The notes under the pieces are model-generated. The model was not told where the DNA came from and made no database searches. It saw only the letters and a list, made by a program, of their open reading frames with translations. Positions 8,631 to 17,218 of a stretch of DNA of 64,000 nucleotides are shown piece after piece. The position numbers and the translations under genes are program-made. Source of the DNA: Rhodanobacter sp. DHG33 (GTDB taxonomy: Bacteria > Pseudomonadota > Gammaproteobacteria > Xanthomonadales > Rhodanobacteraceae); NCBI RefSeq assembly GCF_014843005.1, contig NZ_JACYXM010000004.1, forward strand, positions 250,530 through 314,529, read 5' to 3'. Position 1 is the first letter of the stretch. Every line of letters begins with the position of its first letter.

Positions 8631-9908
8631 ATGACCGACTACCAAGCCACCGCCGCCTGGGCGCAAGCCGCCGATGCCGCCGATCCGCTGCGCGCGTTCC
8701 GCGACGAATTCCTGATACCGCCGCACGCAGGTCACGACAGTGCGTACTTCTGCGGCAACTCGCTGGGCCTGCAGCCGCGCGCCGTGCGCGCCGCGCTCGC
8801 CGCCGAGCTGGACGACTGGGCGCAGCTCGGCGTGGAAGGCCACTTCAAAGGCCGCCTGCCGTGGATGGACTACCACGAGTTCGTGCGCGACCACCTCGCC
8901 GAAGTGGTCGGTGCGCTGCCGTCCGAGGTGGTGGCGATGAACACGCTGGGTGTGAACCTGCACCTGATGATGGTGAGCTTCTATCGCCCCACCGCCGAAC
9001 GTCCGGCGATCCTGATGGAAGCCGGCGCCTTCCCCACCGACCGCTACGCGCTGGAGTCGCAGATCCGCTTCCACGGTTTCGACCCGGCCACCACGCTGAT
9101 CGAGCTTGAAGCTGACGAACCCAACGGCACGTTGTCGATGGCGGCCATCGAGCGCGCGCTGGCCGAGCATGGCTCGCGCATCGCACTGGTGATGCTGCCC
9201 GGCGTGCAGTACCGCAGCGGCCAGGCCTTCGACCTCGAGGCCATCGCCGCACTCGGGCACCGGCACGGCTGCGTGGTGGGCTTCGACCTCGCCCACGCCG
9301 TGGGCAACCTGCCGATACGCCTGCACGACAGCGGCGCCGACTTCGCGATCTGGTGCAGCTACAAGTACCTCAACAGCGGCCCCGGCGCGGTCGGCGGCGC
9401 CTTCGTGCACGAGCGCCACGCGCGCGCCGTGCTGCCGCGCTTCGCCGGCTGGTGGGGCCACGACAAGACCTCGCGTTTCCGCATGGGCCCTGAGTTCGTG
9501 CCCACGCCCGGCGCGGACGGCTGGCAGCTCAGCAACCCGCCCATCCTTGCGTTGGCGCCGCTGCGCGTATCGCTGGAAGTCTTTCATCGCGCCGGCATGG
9601 CGCGGCTGCGCGAGAAATCGCTCAAGCTCACCGGCTACCTGGAATGGCTGGTGCAGACGCAGCTCGCCGACGTGCTGGACGTGCTCACGCCCGCCGATCC
9701 CGCGCGTCGCGGCGCGCAGCTTTCCATCCGCGTGCACGGCGGACGCGAACGCGGGCGCGCGCTGTTCGACCATCTGATGGAACACGGTGTGGTCGGCGAC
9801 TGGCGCGAGCCCGACGTCATCCGCATCTCGCCCGCACCGCTGTACAACCGCTACGCGGATTGCCTGCGGTTCGCGGACGTGGTGCGCGACTGGCGGCAGG
9901 CCGGCTGA
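8631..9908 (+). CDS. kynU: Kynureninase
   Basis: A 425-residue PLP-dependent enzyme that cleaves L-kynurenine (or 3-hydroxykynurenine) to anthranilate (or 3-hydroxyanthranilate) and alanine. Visible family features are YFCGNSLGLQP near residue 40, VGFDLAHAVGN (PLP-binding Asp), and the lysine motif WCSYKYLNSGPG. GGRERGRALFDHL and the C-terminal ISPAPLYNRYADC are also typical. ATG 8631 (MTDYQ) fits the family N-terminus; in-frame ATGs at 8610 and 8616 are possible. With ACMSD upstream this marks a bacterial kynurenine route; kmo and haao are not in this window. Confidence 0.94.
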   Translation: MTDYQATAAWAQAADAADPLRAFRDEFLIPPHAGHDSAYFCGNSLGLQPRAVRAALAAELDDWAQLGVEGHFKGRLPWMDYHEFVRDHLAEVVGALPSEVVAMNTLGVNLHLMMVSFYRPTAERPAILMEAGAFPTDRYALESQIRFHGFDPATTLIELEADEPNGTLSMAAIERALAEHGSRIALVMLPGVQYRSGQAFDLEAIAALGHRHGCVVGFDLAHAVGNLPIRLHDSGADFAIWCSYKYLNSGPGAVGGAFVHERHARAVLPRFAGWWGHDKTSRFRMGPEFVPTPGADGWQLSNPPILALAPLRVSLEVFHRAGMARLREKSLKLTGYLEWLVQTQLADVLDVLTPADPARRGAQLSIRVHGGRERGRALFDHLMEHGVVGDWREPDVIRISPAPLYNRYADCLRFADVVRDWRQAG

Positions 9909-9969
9909 TGTTCCATCGCGGCAGTACCGCACAGGCGTAACGAAGCAGGCAAACCATCAAGGGGCGGTC

Positions 9970-10770
9970 ATGGACGTAAAGATCACCGGCGGAAACATCC
10001 GCTTCCTGATCGCTTCATTCGTGCTGTTATTGGTAACCCACGCCATCGCCTACCTGACCCACGAGTACTCCCATTCGGTGATGGCGTGGAGCCTGGGCTG
10101 GATGGGCACCCCGTTCGGGATCGACTACGGGCACCCGACGCTCGACAACTTCCTCTTCCTCGGCGACGTGGACGACAACGTCAACTACCCGCCGATATTC
10201 GCCAGCGGGCACGGACTCGATGCCGCGCTGATCGCCCTCGCCGGCCCCTTCATCGGCAACGGTCTGCTGTACTTCATCGTCTACGGCCTGATCCGGTGGA
10301 CGGCCGTCGGAACAAGCCGCTTCGGCACCGCGTTCGCCTACTGGCTCTGCCTGATGTGCGCCGGCAACCTGTGGGGCTACGTGCCGCTCAGGGCGATCAC
10401 CACGCACGCCGACATCGCGCTCGGTGCCGAAGGCCTGCACCTGTCCGTGTGGGCGCTGTTTCCGTTCGTCGCGGTGCCTTCGCTCTACATCGTCCAGCAC
10501 TTCTTCCGCAGGACGTTCCCGCTCTGCCAGCAGAAGATCGCCGGCGGCGACGGCAACAACTTCATCCTCCTGGCGGCGCTGACGGCTTTCTGGTTCTTCT
10601 CGTTCTTCGGCGGCGACGGCATCGGCGGGAACTACGGGCTGATTTCCCAGCTGCTCTGCATCACGTCGAAGTACCTGCTGGTCCCTCTCTGCATGCTGTA
10701 TCTGATGTCGCGCTACTACGGCCCTTACCGGCCTGGGCGGACGCAGCCTGCGGCGGCATCCGTTTCCTGA
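9970..10770 (+). CDS. Membrane protein with HExxH motif (M50-like)
   Basis: A 266-residue polytopic membrane protein with five to six hydrophobic segments. The first ends in ITHAIAYLTHEYSHSVMAW-like sequence containing HEYSH, the zinc-protease HExxH pattern placed inside the membrane as in site-2 proteases. An ALAGPFIGNGLL segment (about residues 94-105) resembles the NPxxG/AGP loop seen in some M50 proteins, but a second clear metal ligand (LDG) is not obvious. It may be a site-2-protease relative or a non-proteolytic homologue. Monocistronic; convergent with the LysR gene. Confidence 0.6.
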   Translation: MDVKITGGNIRFLIASFVLLLVTHAIAYLTHEYSHSVMAWSLGWMGTPFGIDYGHPTLDNFLFLGDVDDNVNYPPIFASGHGLDAALIALAGPFIGNGLLYFIVYGLIRWTAVGTSRFGTAFAYWLCLMCAGNLWGYVPLRAITTHADIALGAEGLHLSVWALFPFVAVPSLYIVQHFFRRTFPLCQQKIAGGDGNNFILLAALTAFWFFSFFGGDGIGGNYGLISQLLCITSKYLLVPLCMLYLMSRYYGPYRPGRTQPAAASVS

Positions 10771-10789
10771 TGCCGCACAACCGCAGCCC

Positions 10790-11683
10790 TCAGGCCAGCA
10801 AGCTCTGCGCGAACTCGCGCACGTAGTCGAGGAAACGCGTCTGCACGCCGTTCAACGGACTGTCCGGCCGGTAGACGGCGCGCAGGGTGACGTCGAGCTG
10901 CAGTTTCAGCGGACGCGTCTGCAACGGCTCCTTGCTGCAGCGCGCGGTGAAGGGGTCCACCAGCGCCAGTCCGCCGCCACGCGCGACCAGCGAGCAGGCG
11001 AGCTGGTAGGTCTGCACCCAGACGTGCGCACGCGGCGCGGGTTCGACCTCGGCGAGATGCCCGTGCAGCATGTTGCCCATCGCGTCCTGCACCGTGATGC
11101 CGATCATCGGCTGGCCGGCCAGCGCGCTGATCGGCAGCGGCTTCGCGAGGTCGCGCTCCGGCCACCAGCCCGGCGGGGCGATCACCATGATGCTGCCGTC
11201 GCACAGCGATTGCTGCAGCAGCCCGTGGCGGCTCATGTCCTGCAAGGTGAGGCCGATGTCGCTTTCGCGCAGCATCAGCGATTCGCACATCGCCGCCGAA
11301 TGCTGGGTATAGAGCTCGATGCTGGTGTCGGGGTAGACCTTGCCCAGCCGCGCGATCGCGTCGGGCACCAGGGTCTGCGCCAGGGTGGGCGTGCAGGTCA
11401 CCCGCAGCGGATGGCTCTCAGGGCGGGCGATGTTGGTCGAGAGACGCTGCAGGTCGTACATCTCCTGCATGATGCGGTCGATGTGGTGGCGCATCAGCAG
11501 CGCCTGCTGGGTGGGCTGCAGGCGCCCGCGCACGCGACTGAACAGGGGAAAGCCCAGATGGTTTTCGGCCTGCTGCAACGCCTTGCTCGCGGCAGGCTGC
11601 GAGATGTTCAGAAGGTTCGCCGCGCCGGTCAGGCTGCCGGTGCTCAATACGGCATGGAACAACTCGATGTAGCGCAATCGCAT
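10790..11683 (-). CDS. LysR-type regulator, probable regulator of dgcN-gltS (DgcR-like)
   Basis: A 297-residue LysR regulator. The winged HTH spans residues 1-60 (GSLTGAANLLNISQPAASKALQ), followed by a linker helix and a substrate-binding domain (about 90-295, starting LRVTCTPTLAQTLVPDAI). It is divergent from dgcN; the 217-bp gap holds a 15-bp LysR box. Published work on D-glutamate catabolism in marine bacteria describes a LysR activator (DgcR) next to dgcN. By position and box this protein probably has that role and may also control the receptor and ggt promoters, which share the site. The ligand is inferred, not shown. Confidence 0.9.
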   Translation of the reverse strand: MRLRYIELFHAVLSTGSLTGAANLLNISQPAASKALQQAENHLGFPLFSRVRGRLQPTQQALLMRHHIDRIMQEMYDLQRLSTNIARPESHPLRVTCTPTLAQTLVPDAIARLGKVYPDTSIELYTQHSAAMCESLMLRESDIGLTLQDMSRHGLLQQSLCDGSIMVIAPPGWWPERDLAKPLPISALAGQPMIGITVQDAMGNMLHGHLAEVEPAPRAHVWVQTYQLACSLVARGGGLALVDPFTARCSKEPLQTRPLKLQLDVTLRAVYRPDSPLNGVQTRFLDYVREFAQSLLA

Positions 11684-11784
11684 CGCACTCCCCACCCTGC
11701 CCTCGGCACGTGTCATTCGAGTGCAACACATAACGTTTTTGCAGGCAAACCCGGCAGACTGCGCACACCGGCCGCGCGGCACCC

Positions 11785-11850
11785 ACAACCGACGGTTATG
11801 CCATCTGACCGTCTTTTCATTGGCGGCCCGCGCCGGCCGCTGACTATGCT
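11785..11850 (+). promoter_or_regulatory. Shared LysR-type promoter, copy 1 (dgcN)
   Basis: Three elements are visible: a palindrome ACAACCGACGGTTAT (11785-11799, T-N11-A type), CTTTTCATTGG (11813-11823) and CTATGCT (11844-11850) as a -10. Gaps are 13 and 20 bases. The same words with identical gaps occur at 17153-17218 and 22352-22417. TTGGCG inside the second element could serve as a -35 with a 19-base spacer. The predicted start of transcription is near 11857, 44 bases before dgcN. Confidence 0.8.
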
Positions 11851-11900
11851 CGCCGCACCGCACGAAGCGGAATCCACCCAACCCTGGAGCCAGTGTCCAC

Positions 11901-12941
11901 ATGTCGAACCAAGGCGCAGAAACCGCAGTCCGCTGGGGCCCGCCGTACCTGCTGTACCTGGGCAGTGCCGTCGACGACCTGTCGATCAAGACCGCGCGCG
12001 GCCTGGCGTTCTGGCGGACCGAGCATTGCCTCGGCCAGCACCGCCGCCTTGATTGCTCGGTGACGCTGAACCTGCCCGACCTCGGCTTCGTCCAGGCCAA
12101 GGCCATGGGCGCCGACACCATGGTGATCGGCGCGGCGAACGCGGGCGGCGTGATGGGCCCGGAGATCGTCGCCGATGCCGTCGCCGCGCTGGACGCCGGG
12201 CTCAACGTGGTCTCCGGCCTGCACCACAAGCTGCGCGACAACGCCGACATCGTGGCCGCCGCGCGCCGCAACGGGCGTGCCCTGTTCGATGCGCGCGCAC
12301 CCGGTCCCAACATTGCGGTAGGCAACGGCAAGCCGCGTGCCGGCCGGCGCCTGCTCACCGTGGGCACGGACTGCTCGGTCGGCAAGATGTACACCACGCT
12401 GGCGCTGGAGCGCGCGCTGCGCGCACGCGGCCAGGCTGCGGATTTCCGCGCTACCGGGCAAACCGGCATCCTGATCGCAGGCGCAGGCATCCCGGTGGAT
12501 GCGGTGGTGGCGGATTTCATCTCCGGCGCCGCCGAAGCGATCTCGCCCGCGCGCGACGACAACGGCTGGGACCTGATCGAAGGCCAGGGCTCGCTGTTCC
12601 ATCCGTCCTTCTCCGGCGTATCGCTGGGCCTGCTGCACGGTTCGCAACCCGATGCCCTGGTGCTCTGCCACGAGCCGACACGGCAGCACATGCGCGGGCT
12701 GCCGCATTACCCGCTCCCGGATCTGGTGGCCTGCATGGAAGCCAACCTGGTCGCCGCGCGGTTGACCAACCCTGCGGTGCGTCCCGTCGGCATCGCGCTG
12801 AACACGTCGAAGATGCCGTCGCACGAGGCGCAGGCGGCGTGCGAACGGGTCAGCACGCTGTTCGGGCTGCCGTGCCAGGATCCGGTCACCATGGGCGTCG
12901 AAGCGATCGTGGACAACCTCGTCGCATGCTTCCCGGGTTGA
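11901..12941 (+). CDS. dgcN: D-glutamate N-acetyltransferase DgcN-like (DUF1611)
   Basis: A 346-residue DUF1611 protein. Its C-terminal half is a P-loop domain: LTVGTDCSVGKMYTT (Walker A-like, about 154-168), FRATGQTGILIAG, and DLIEGQGSLFHPSFSGVSLGLLHGSQPD. The N-terminal part is a small Rossmann-like domain. DUF1611 members were shown in marine bacteria to N-acetylate D-glutamate, the first step of a D-Glu catabolic route completed by DgcA. No dgcA is present here; the next gene is a glutamate symporter. It follows the LysR-box promoter. The alternative is a role in another N-acyl amino-acid route. Confidence 0.8.
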   Translation: MSNQGAETAVRWGPPYLLYLGSAVDDLSIKTARGLAFWRTEHCLGQHRRLDCSVTLNLPDLGFVQAKAMGADTMVIGAANAGGVMGPEIVADAVAALDAGLNVVSGLHHKLRDNADIVAAARRNGRALFDARAPGPNIAVGNGKPRAGRRLLTVGTDCSVGKMYTTLALERALRARGQAADFRATGQTGILIAGAGIPVDAVVADFISGAAEAISPARDDNGWDLIEGQGSLFHPSFSGVSLGLLHGSQPDALVLCHEPTRQHMRGLPHYPLPDLVACMEANLVAARLTNPAVRPVGIALNTSKMPSHEAQAACERVSTLFGLPCQDPVTMGVEAIVDNLVACFPG

Positions 12942-12998
12942 ACATCCGGCATAGTGGCCGCTTGCCGGCATGAGCGCCGCCGCCCGGAGCGACTGCAC

Positions 12999-14204
12999 GT
13001 GTTGATGCTCGACTCGGTCCAGACCCTGGCCTGCGGCGGCCTGTTCCTGCTGGTCGGCTACATGGTCCGGCGGCGCGTGCCGCTGCTGATGCGTTTCAGC
13101 ATCCCCGCCCCGGTGATCGGCGGCCTGCTGGTGGCGCTGTTCATGCTGGCCTGCCGCCACTGGGGCGTCACGCCGCTGCGCTTCGACACGTCGTGGCAGC
13201 AGCCGCTGATGATCGCGTTCTTCACCGGCATCGGCTTCAACGCCAGCGCGACCCTGCTCAAGATCGGCGGCCGCCAGATCCTGCTGTTCCTCGCCCTGGC
13301 CAGCGTGCTGGCGATCGCGCAGAACTTCCTGGGCATCGCCATGGCCAAGGCCTTCGGCCTGCCGCCGCTGTTCGGCGTGATCACCGGCTCGGTCACGCTC
13401 GCGGGCGGCCCCGCCACCGGCATGGCTTTCGCGCCGCTGTTCGAGAAAGTGGGCGTGCACGGCGCGCAGAGCGTGGCGCTGGCCAACGCGATGGCCGGTA
13501 TCGTGCTCGGCTCCATTTTCGGCTCGCCGATCGCGGCGATGCTGATCGAGCGCTTTCACCTGCGCACCGCCGGCGCAACCGGAGAGGTCAGCACGGAGGC
13601 GCCTGCGGCGGCCGTGTCGACGGAACCGGAGCGCACCGCAGATCCCGCCTACGCGGGACTCAAGACCTTGGTGTTCATGCTGCTGGCGATGGGCATCGGC
13701 GCATGGATCAGCGGCGGCCTGAGCCGGCTCGGCGTGACCTTGCCGAGCTACATCGGCGCGATGCTGGTGGGCGCGGTGATCCGCAACATCGACGACGCCT
13801 GGGGCTGGTTCGGATTGTCGACGCGCGGCATGGAGCTGATCGGCAACACCGCGCTGTCGCTGTTCCTCGTCGTGGCGCTGATGAACCTGCACCTGTGGGA
13901 CCTGGCCGGACTGGCGCTGCCGCTGCTGGCGAACCTGGCGGTGCAGTCGGTCCTGGTGCTGGCGTTCTGCTGCTGGCCGCTGCTGCAGCTGATGGGGCGC
14001 GACTACGACGCCGCGGTGATGGCCAGCGGGTTCACCGGTTTCATGCTGGGGACTACGGCGAATGCGGTGGCTTGCATGAGTGCGCTCACGGAGCGCTATG
14101 GAGCGGCGCCGCGGGCGTTTCTGGTGGCGCCGGTGGTGGGGGCGTTCCTGATCGATTTCACCAATGCGATCATCATTACGGGGTTCGTCAACGGGTGGCA
14201 TTGA
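12999..14204 (+). CDS. gltS: Sodium/glutamate symporter GltS
   Basis: A 401-residue ESS-family transporter with about ten to twelve membrane segments. Marks of GltS are RFSIPAPVIGGLLVAL near residue 30, FFTGIGFNAS, TGSVTLAGGPATGMAFAP (first reentrant loop) and ASGFTGFMLGTTANAVACM (second loop). GltS imports L- and D-glutamate with sodium. GTG at 12999 is preferred because a GGAG lies nine bases upstream; ATG 13005 is also possible. It starts 57 bases after dgcN and is probably co-transcribed, which suits D-glutamate uptake followed by N-acetylation. Confidence 0.93.
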   Translation: MLMLDSVQTLACGGLFLLVGYMVRRRVPLLMRFSIPAPVIGGLLVALFMLACRHWGVTPLRFDTSWQQPLMIAFFTGIGFNASATLLKIGGRQILLFLALASVLAIAQNFLGIAMAKAFGLPPLFGVITGSVTLAGGPATGMAFAPLFEKVGVHGAQSVALANAMAGIVLGSIFGSPIAAMLIERFHLRTAGATGEVSTEAPAAAVSTEPERTADPAYAGLKTLVFMLLAMGIGAWISGGLSRLGVTLPSYIGAMLVGAVIRNIDDAWGWFGLSTRGMELIGNTALSLFLVVALMNLHLWDLAGLALPLLANLAVQSVLVLAFCCWPLLQLMGRDYDAAVMASGFTGFMLGTTANAVACMSALTERYGAAPRAFLVAPVVGAFLIDFTNAIIITGFVNGWH

Positions 14205-14321
14205 GGGGCGGATTTTGGGTTTTGCGCCTTGGCGCTTGAGGCTTCGAGCTTCGAGCTCCATGTCCCGAGCTCTGAATTCCACGCTTCGAGCTTCGATAGC
14301 GGAATCCGCTGCCCCTAATTC

Positions 14322-14395
14322 GCAAGCGACAGAGCGGTTTCGGTCGCCTGCCGGCGCCCGAGTTACTTCTCTTTGCTGGCCCAAAGAGAAGTAAC
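14322..14395. repeat. Left member of an inverted dispersed repeat pair
   Basis: Positions 14322-14374 are close to the reverse complement of 15057-15110 (shared words: GACAGAGCGGTTTCG, AAAGAGAAGTA, CTCGGGC). The inner end forms its own hairpin (14362-14395: GTTACTTCTCTTT / AAAGAGAAGTAAC). With the right copy at 15035-15110 it brackets about 640 bp of repeat-rich DNA. The whole 14205-15179 interval has no credible gene on either strand. Confidence 0.75.
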
Positions 14396-14558
14396 CCAGA
14401 GAAATGGCCTTATGTAATCCGCCGGAACTACAAGCGGGTGGTGTCGAGGAAGTTGGAACTACGCGCGGCGACACGTCCTGCACAGCGGCCACGCCTCGCC
14501 GTATCTGGGAACTGAGGGAAACATCTGGGAACTGAGGGCAAGACCCTAGGGCGCTTCG

Positions 14559-14600
14559 CTCTGCATGTCTTGCTCTGCATGTCTTGCTCTGCATGTCTTG
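14559..14600. repeat. Tandem repeat, 14-base unit x 3
   Basis: CTCTGCATGTCTTG is repeated three times without a mismatch. Just before it, ATCTGGGAACTGAGGG occurs twice in tandem (about 14503-14540). No gene covers these units. Confidence 0.9.
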
Positions 14601-14602
14601 CT

Positions 14603-14690
14603 CGTCATTCCGGCGCAGGCCGGAATCTAGTGGCCGTGATGCTCGAACAATCGTGGTCGCTACTGGATCCCGGCCTGCGCCGGGATGACG
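14603..14690. repeat. Inverted repeat of the CCGGCGCAGGCCGG class
   Basis: Arms 14603-14627 and 14666-14690 are reverse complements apart from two bases, centred on CCGGCGCAGGCCGG. Such paired words are common dispersed intergenic repeats in GC-rich proteobacteria; nothing here suggests a gene-specific role. Confidence 0.75.
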
Positions 14691-14733
14691 AGCAGAGACG
14701 TTAGTACCTCGCCCCGCTTTAGCTTGGCTCTGC

Positions 14734-14810
14734 TCTCTGCTCTCTGCTCTCTGCTCTCTGCTCTCTGCTCTCTGCTTTAGCTTGGCTCTGGTTTGGTTTG
14801 GTTTGGTTTG
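14734..14810. repeat. Simple-sequence tract: (TCTCTGC)x6, then (GTTTG)x4
   Basis: A heptamer TCTCTGC is repeated six times perfectly at 14734-14775. A near-copy of the preceding GCTTTAGCTTGGCTCTG follows, then GTTTG four times at 14791-14810. Perfect short tandem arrays are prone to slippage; no coding frame or promoter is recognisable across them. Confidence 0.9.
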
Positions 14811-15034
14811 ATTCTGCTCTGGCCGTGGCTTCTGCGCGCTGGGAGCGCGCTGCTCTTCCGGGGCCCCTATGCGGCGGTGAGGCGGGGACGATCAGGCCGC
14901 GCAGCGGGCGAGTCCAGGGATGGACTCGCCTTTTCGACCGGGCAGGAAGCCCGGCCGAAAAGCCCGGCCCCGCCTCACGGACTCGCAGGGCAGGATGCCC
15001 GGAGAGCGCCGCATCGGGGTGCCCTTTTCTCTTG

Positions 15035-15110
15035 GCTACTTCTCTTTTGGGCACGCAAAAGAGAAGTAGCTCGGGCCGCGGCAGCGGCACGAAACCGCTC
15101 TGTCACTTGC
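15035..15110. repeat. Right member of the inverted dispersed repeat pair
   Basis: Contains the hairpin GCTACTTCTCTTTT / AAAAGAGAAGTAGC (15035-15070), then the reverse complement of the left copy (CTCGGGC...CGAAACCGCTCTGTC). It lies downstream of the M61 peptidase stop (15180, minus strand) and might help end its transcript. Confidence 0.75.
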
Positions 15111-15179
15111 GAAAACCGCAACACTCAAAGAGCCCCCTCTCCCACAAGCAAGAGGAAGAGGGAAATAAAAACGGCTACC

Positions 15180-17069
15180 TCAGTGCTTCGCCGCCAATAT
15201 CTCGCTCAAATAATCTGGCGTCCCCGCAACCCGCACCAAATGCGGATACTTCAACCCACCAAAGTAATCCACCGCATACGTCCGACTGACCCCATCGATC
15301 TGCGCCCGGATCTGGATCGGCTGCTTCTCCTTCTGCGCCCGCACGATGGCGTCGCGCAGCACGCGCGGGCTGTACGCATGTCCGTCGACCGCCTGCAGCG
15401 TCATCTCCGGCGCCAGCCCGGCTTTGAACGCCGGCCCCTGCCACAGCACGTCCATGATGCGGCCGTCGTGCCTGATGAACAGGCCCACCGAGAACGTCTC
15501 GTCGACGCCCGACGGTCCCAGTTCCTCGGGGCCGACGTTCTCGACGGCGTCCTGGTAGCGCGAAGGCGTATCGGTGTAGACCAGCTTCCAGCCGCTCTGC
15601 TCGATGCCCGACAGCAACGGTACCTGGTCGCCCACGCCATCCAGCCAGCCGTGCAGGAACTTCGCCCAGTCCCAGGGCTGCACCGCGTTCAGTCCCGCAA
15701 CGACGTCGTCGAAGCTGTAGGTCCGGGTGACGTAGCTGCCATCGTCCTTGCCGAAGAAGCGCTGGGCGAAATCGTCCAACGTGTACTTGTCGTGGCTGAG
15801 CGCGCGGATTTTCGTGTCCACGGTCAGCCACAGCAGCTGGCCTTCACGGTAGAAATCGGTGGTGCGGCGCCAGTTCACCCATGCGGGATCCCCGCCGTAC
15901 ACGAGTTGCGCGGCCCGGGTAGTGTCCGACAGCGGCCTCCATTCGCGGCCGGGACGGTGCGCGAACGCGGCCGCGCGGTAAGCCACCGCGTCGCGCCAGT
16001 CCTGCGCCGACCACAGGCCGCTGCGCGCGGTCAGCATGTCGCCAAGGTAGACCGTGAGACCCTCGTACACCCACAACCCGTCACCGATCTGGGGCTGCTC
16101 GAAATCGGGCTGCCACAGGCCTTCCGGGCGCATGAATTTCCCGTTCCACGAATGCGTGTACTCGTGCGGCAGCAGCGAACCGTCGAGCAGAAAGTGTCCG
16201 GGATCGGCGAACATGTGCGAACCGCCGCGCGCGCGGTCGTCGCTGGACTGGTGGTGCTCCAGTCCGCCGACCGAGGTGTAATCGCTCAGCGTCAGCAGGA
16301 AGTGGTAGTTCGTGTAGTGGTGCGAATGGAACAGGTCCTGCGCCTGCACGACGAGGTTACGGTAGCCCTCCAGCTGTTCGGGCTTGATCTGCAGCGCGGC
16401 TTCGCTGTCGCCCACCAGGTCGAGCCAGCGGTGCACGCTGGAGTTCGCCGGAGTGACGTCGATCTGCCGGAAATGCTTGCCGGCGATCACCGGCGCGTCG
16501 ACCAGCGTGTTGAACGGCACGGGCTTGAAGCGGATGCGACCGCCGTCGCGCGCCTCGGTTTCCAACGCCGTTCCGTAGCCCCAGTCCGCCGGCATCTCCA
16601 GCGTGGGCCGGAACAGCTGGTCCTTGGTCGGCTCGCCGGCGCGATACAGCGCCACGTGGTCCCAGGTGAGGTCCATCAGGTTTGGCGTGATCCGGTCGGT
16701 GTCCGGAAACTGGAAGCTGATATCGATGCTGTCCACCCCGGCCGGCACCTCCAGGTGGAAGGTGAACATGTCCACGGGATCGCGCTGCCACGCGATGCGC
16801 TTGCCGCCCGCGCTGATCTCCAGCCCCATCATTTCGCCGATCGGTCCGTCGGGCGCATGGTCGCCGGGGATGTACTTCGGGTAGTACAGCGTGAGCTTGC
16901 CCGGCGCAACGGGCATCGTCTCGTGCACGTAAAGCACTTTCTGCGCCGGGTTGGGCAGGCTCACCGTCAACGCGACGGCGTCGGATGGTGCATTGGTGTC
17001 GGCGTGCGCTACGCAGGCTGCGGATGCGGCGAACGCGACTGCGCCCACCAGTGATGGCCATCGTTTCAT
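15180..17069 (-). CDS. M61 family metallopeptidase (glycyl aminopeptidase-like) with PDZ domain
   Basis: A 629-residue exported zinc peptidase. Residues 1-23 are a signal peptide (ending CVAHA). The catalytic domain holds HEYTHSWNGK (His302, Glu303, His306) and YEGLTVYLG with Glu336 as the third zinc ligand. A PDZ-like domain lies at about 510-610 (GLFIRHDGRIMDVLWQGPAFKAGL). M61 enzymes remove N-terminal glycine or alanine from peptides. It is divergent from the TonB-dependent receptor, and the LysR box of copy 2 lies 84 bp upstream of its ATG. A role in periplasmic peptide trimming in that pathway is inferred from position. Confidence 0.9.
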   Translation of the reverse strand: MKRWPSLVGAVAFAASAACVAHADTNAPSDAVALTVSLPNPAQKVLYVHETMPVAPGKLTLYYPKYIPGDHAPDGPIGEMMGLEISAGGKRIAWQRDPVDMFTFHLEVPAGVDSIDISFQFPDTDRITPNLMDLTWDHVALYRAGEPTKDQLFRPTLEMPADWGYGTALETEARDGGRIRFKPVPFNTLVDAPVIAGKHFRQIDVTPANSSVHRWLDLVGDSEAALQIKPEQLEGYRNLVVQAQDLFHSHHYTNYHFLLTLSDYTSVGGLEHHQSSDDRARGGSHMFADPGHFLLDGSLLPHEYTHSWNGKFMRPEGLWQPDFEQPQIGDGLWVYEGLTVYLGDMLTARSGLWSAQDWRDAVAYRAAAFAHRPGREWRPLSDTTRAAQLVYGGDPAWVNWRRTTDFYREGQLLWLTVDTKIRALSHDKYTLDDFAQRFFGKDDGSYVTRTYSFDDVVAGLNAVQPWDWAKFLHGWLDGVGDQVPLLSGIEQSGWKLVYTDTPSRYQDAVENVGPEELGPSGVDETFSVGLFIRHDGRIMDVLWQGPAFKAGLAPEMTLQAVDGHAYSPRVLRDAIVRAQKEKQPIQIRAQIDGVSRTYAVDYFGGLKYPHLVRVAGTPDYLSEILAAKH

Positions 17070-17152
17070 GCGTTTCCCCGTGCCTTCGATTGGATCGAGA
17101 GACCACGAATGAAGCGCACGATGGGAAATTTTTCAAGCGCCAAACGACACGC

Positions 17153-17218
17153 ATAACCCGCAGTTATGGCGGTCCCAAGACTTTTCATTGGCGGCTGTCG
17201 CGCGGCGCGGACTACGCT
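17153..17218 (+). promoter_or_regulatory. Shared LysR-type promoter, copy 2 (TonB-dependent receptor)
   Basis: ATAACCCGCAGTTAT (17153-17167) is a perfect ATAAC-N5-GTTAT inverted repeat; CTTTTCATTGG is at 17181-17191 and CTACGCT at 17212-17218. Gaps of 13 and 20 bases match copies 1 and 3 exactly. Predicted transcription starts near 17225, leaving a leader of about 247 bases before the receptor ATG. That leader includes a strong palindrome GACGGCGCGC-AC-GCGCGCCGTC (17358-17379). The box could also serve the divergent M61 gene. Confidence 0.8.

Noticed and set aside
11844-14594. A 916-codon minus-strand open frame over dgcN-gltS
   Set aside because: It covers two clear genes and a repeat region and has His/Gln/Arg-rich low-complexity translation.
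14734-14810. Tandem heptamers as a CRISPR-like or phase-variable locus
   Set aside because: Units are too short and spacerless for CRISPR, and no gene or promoter spans them.
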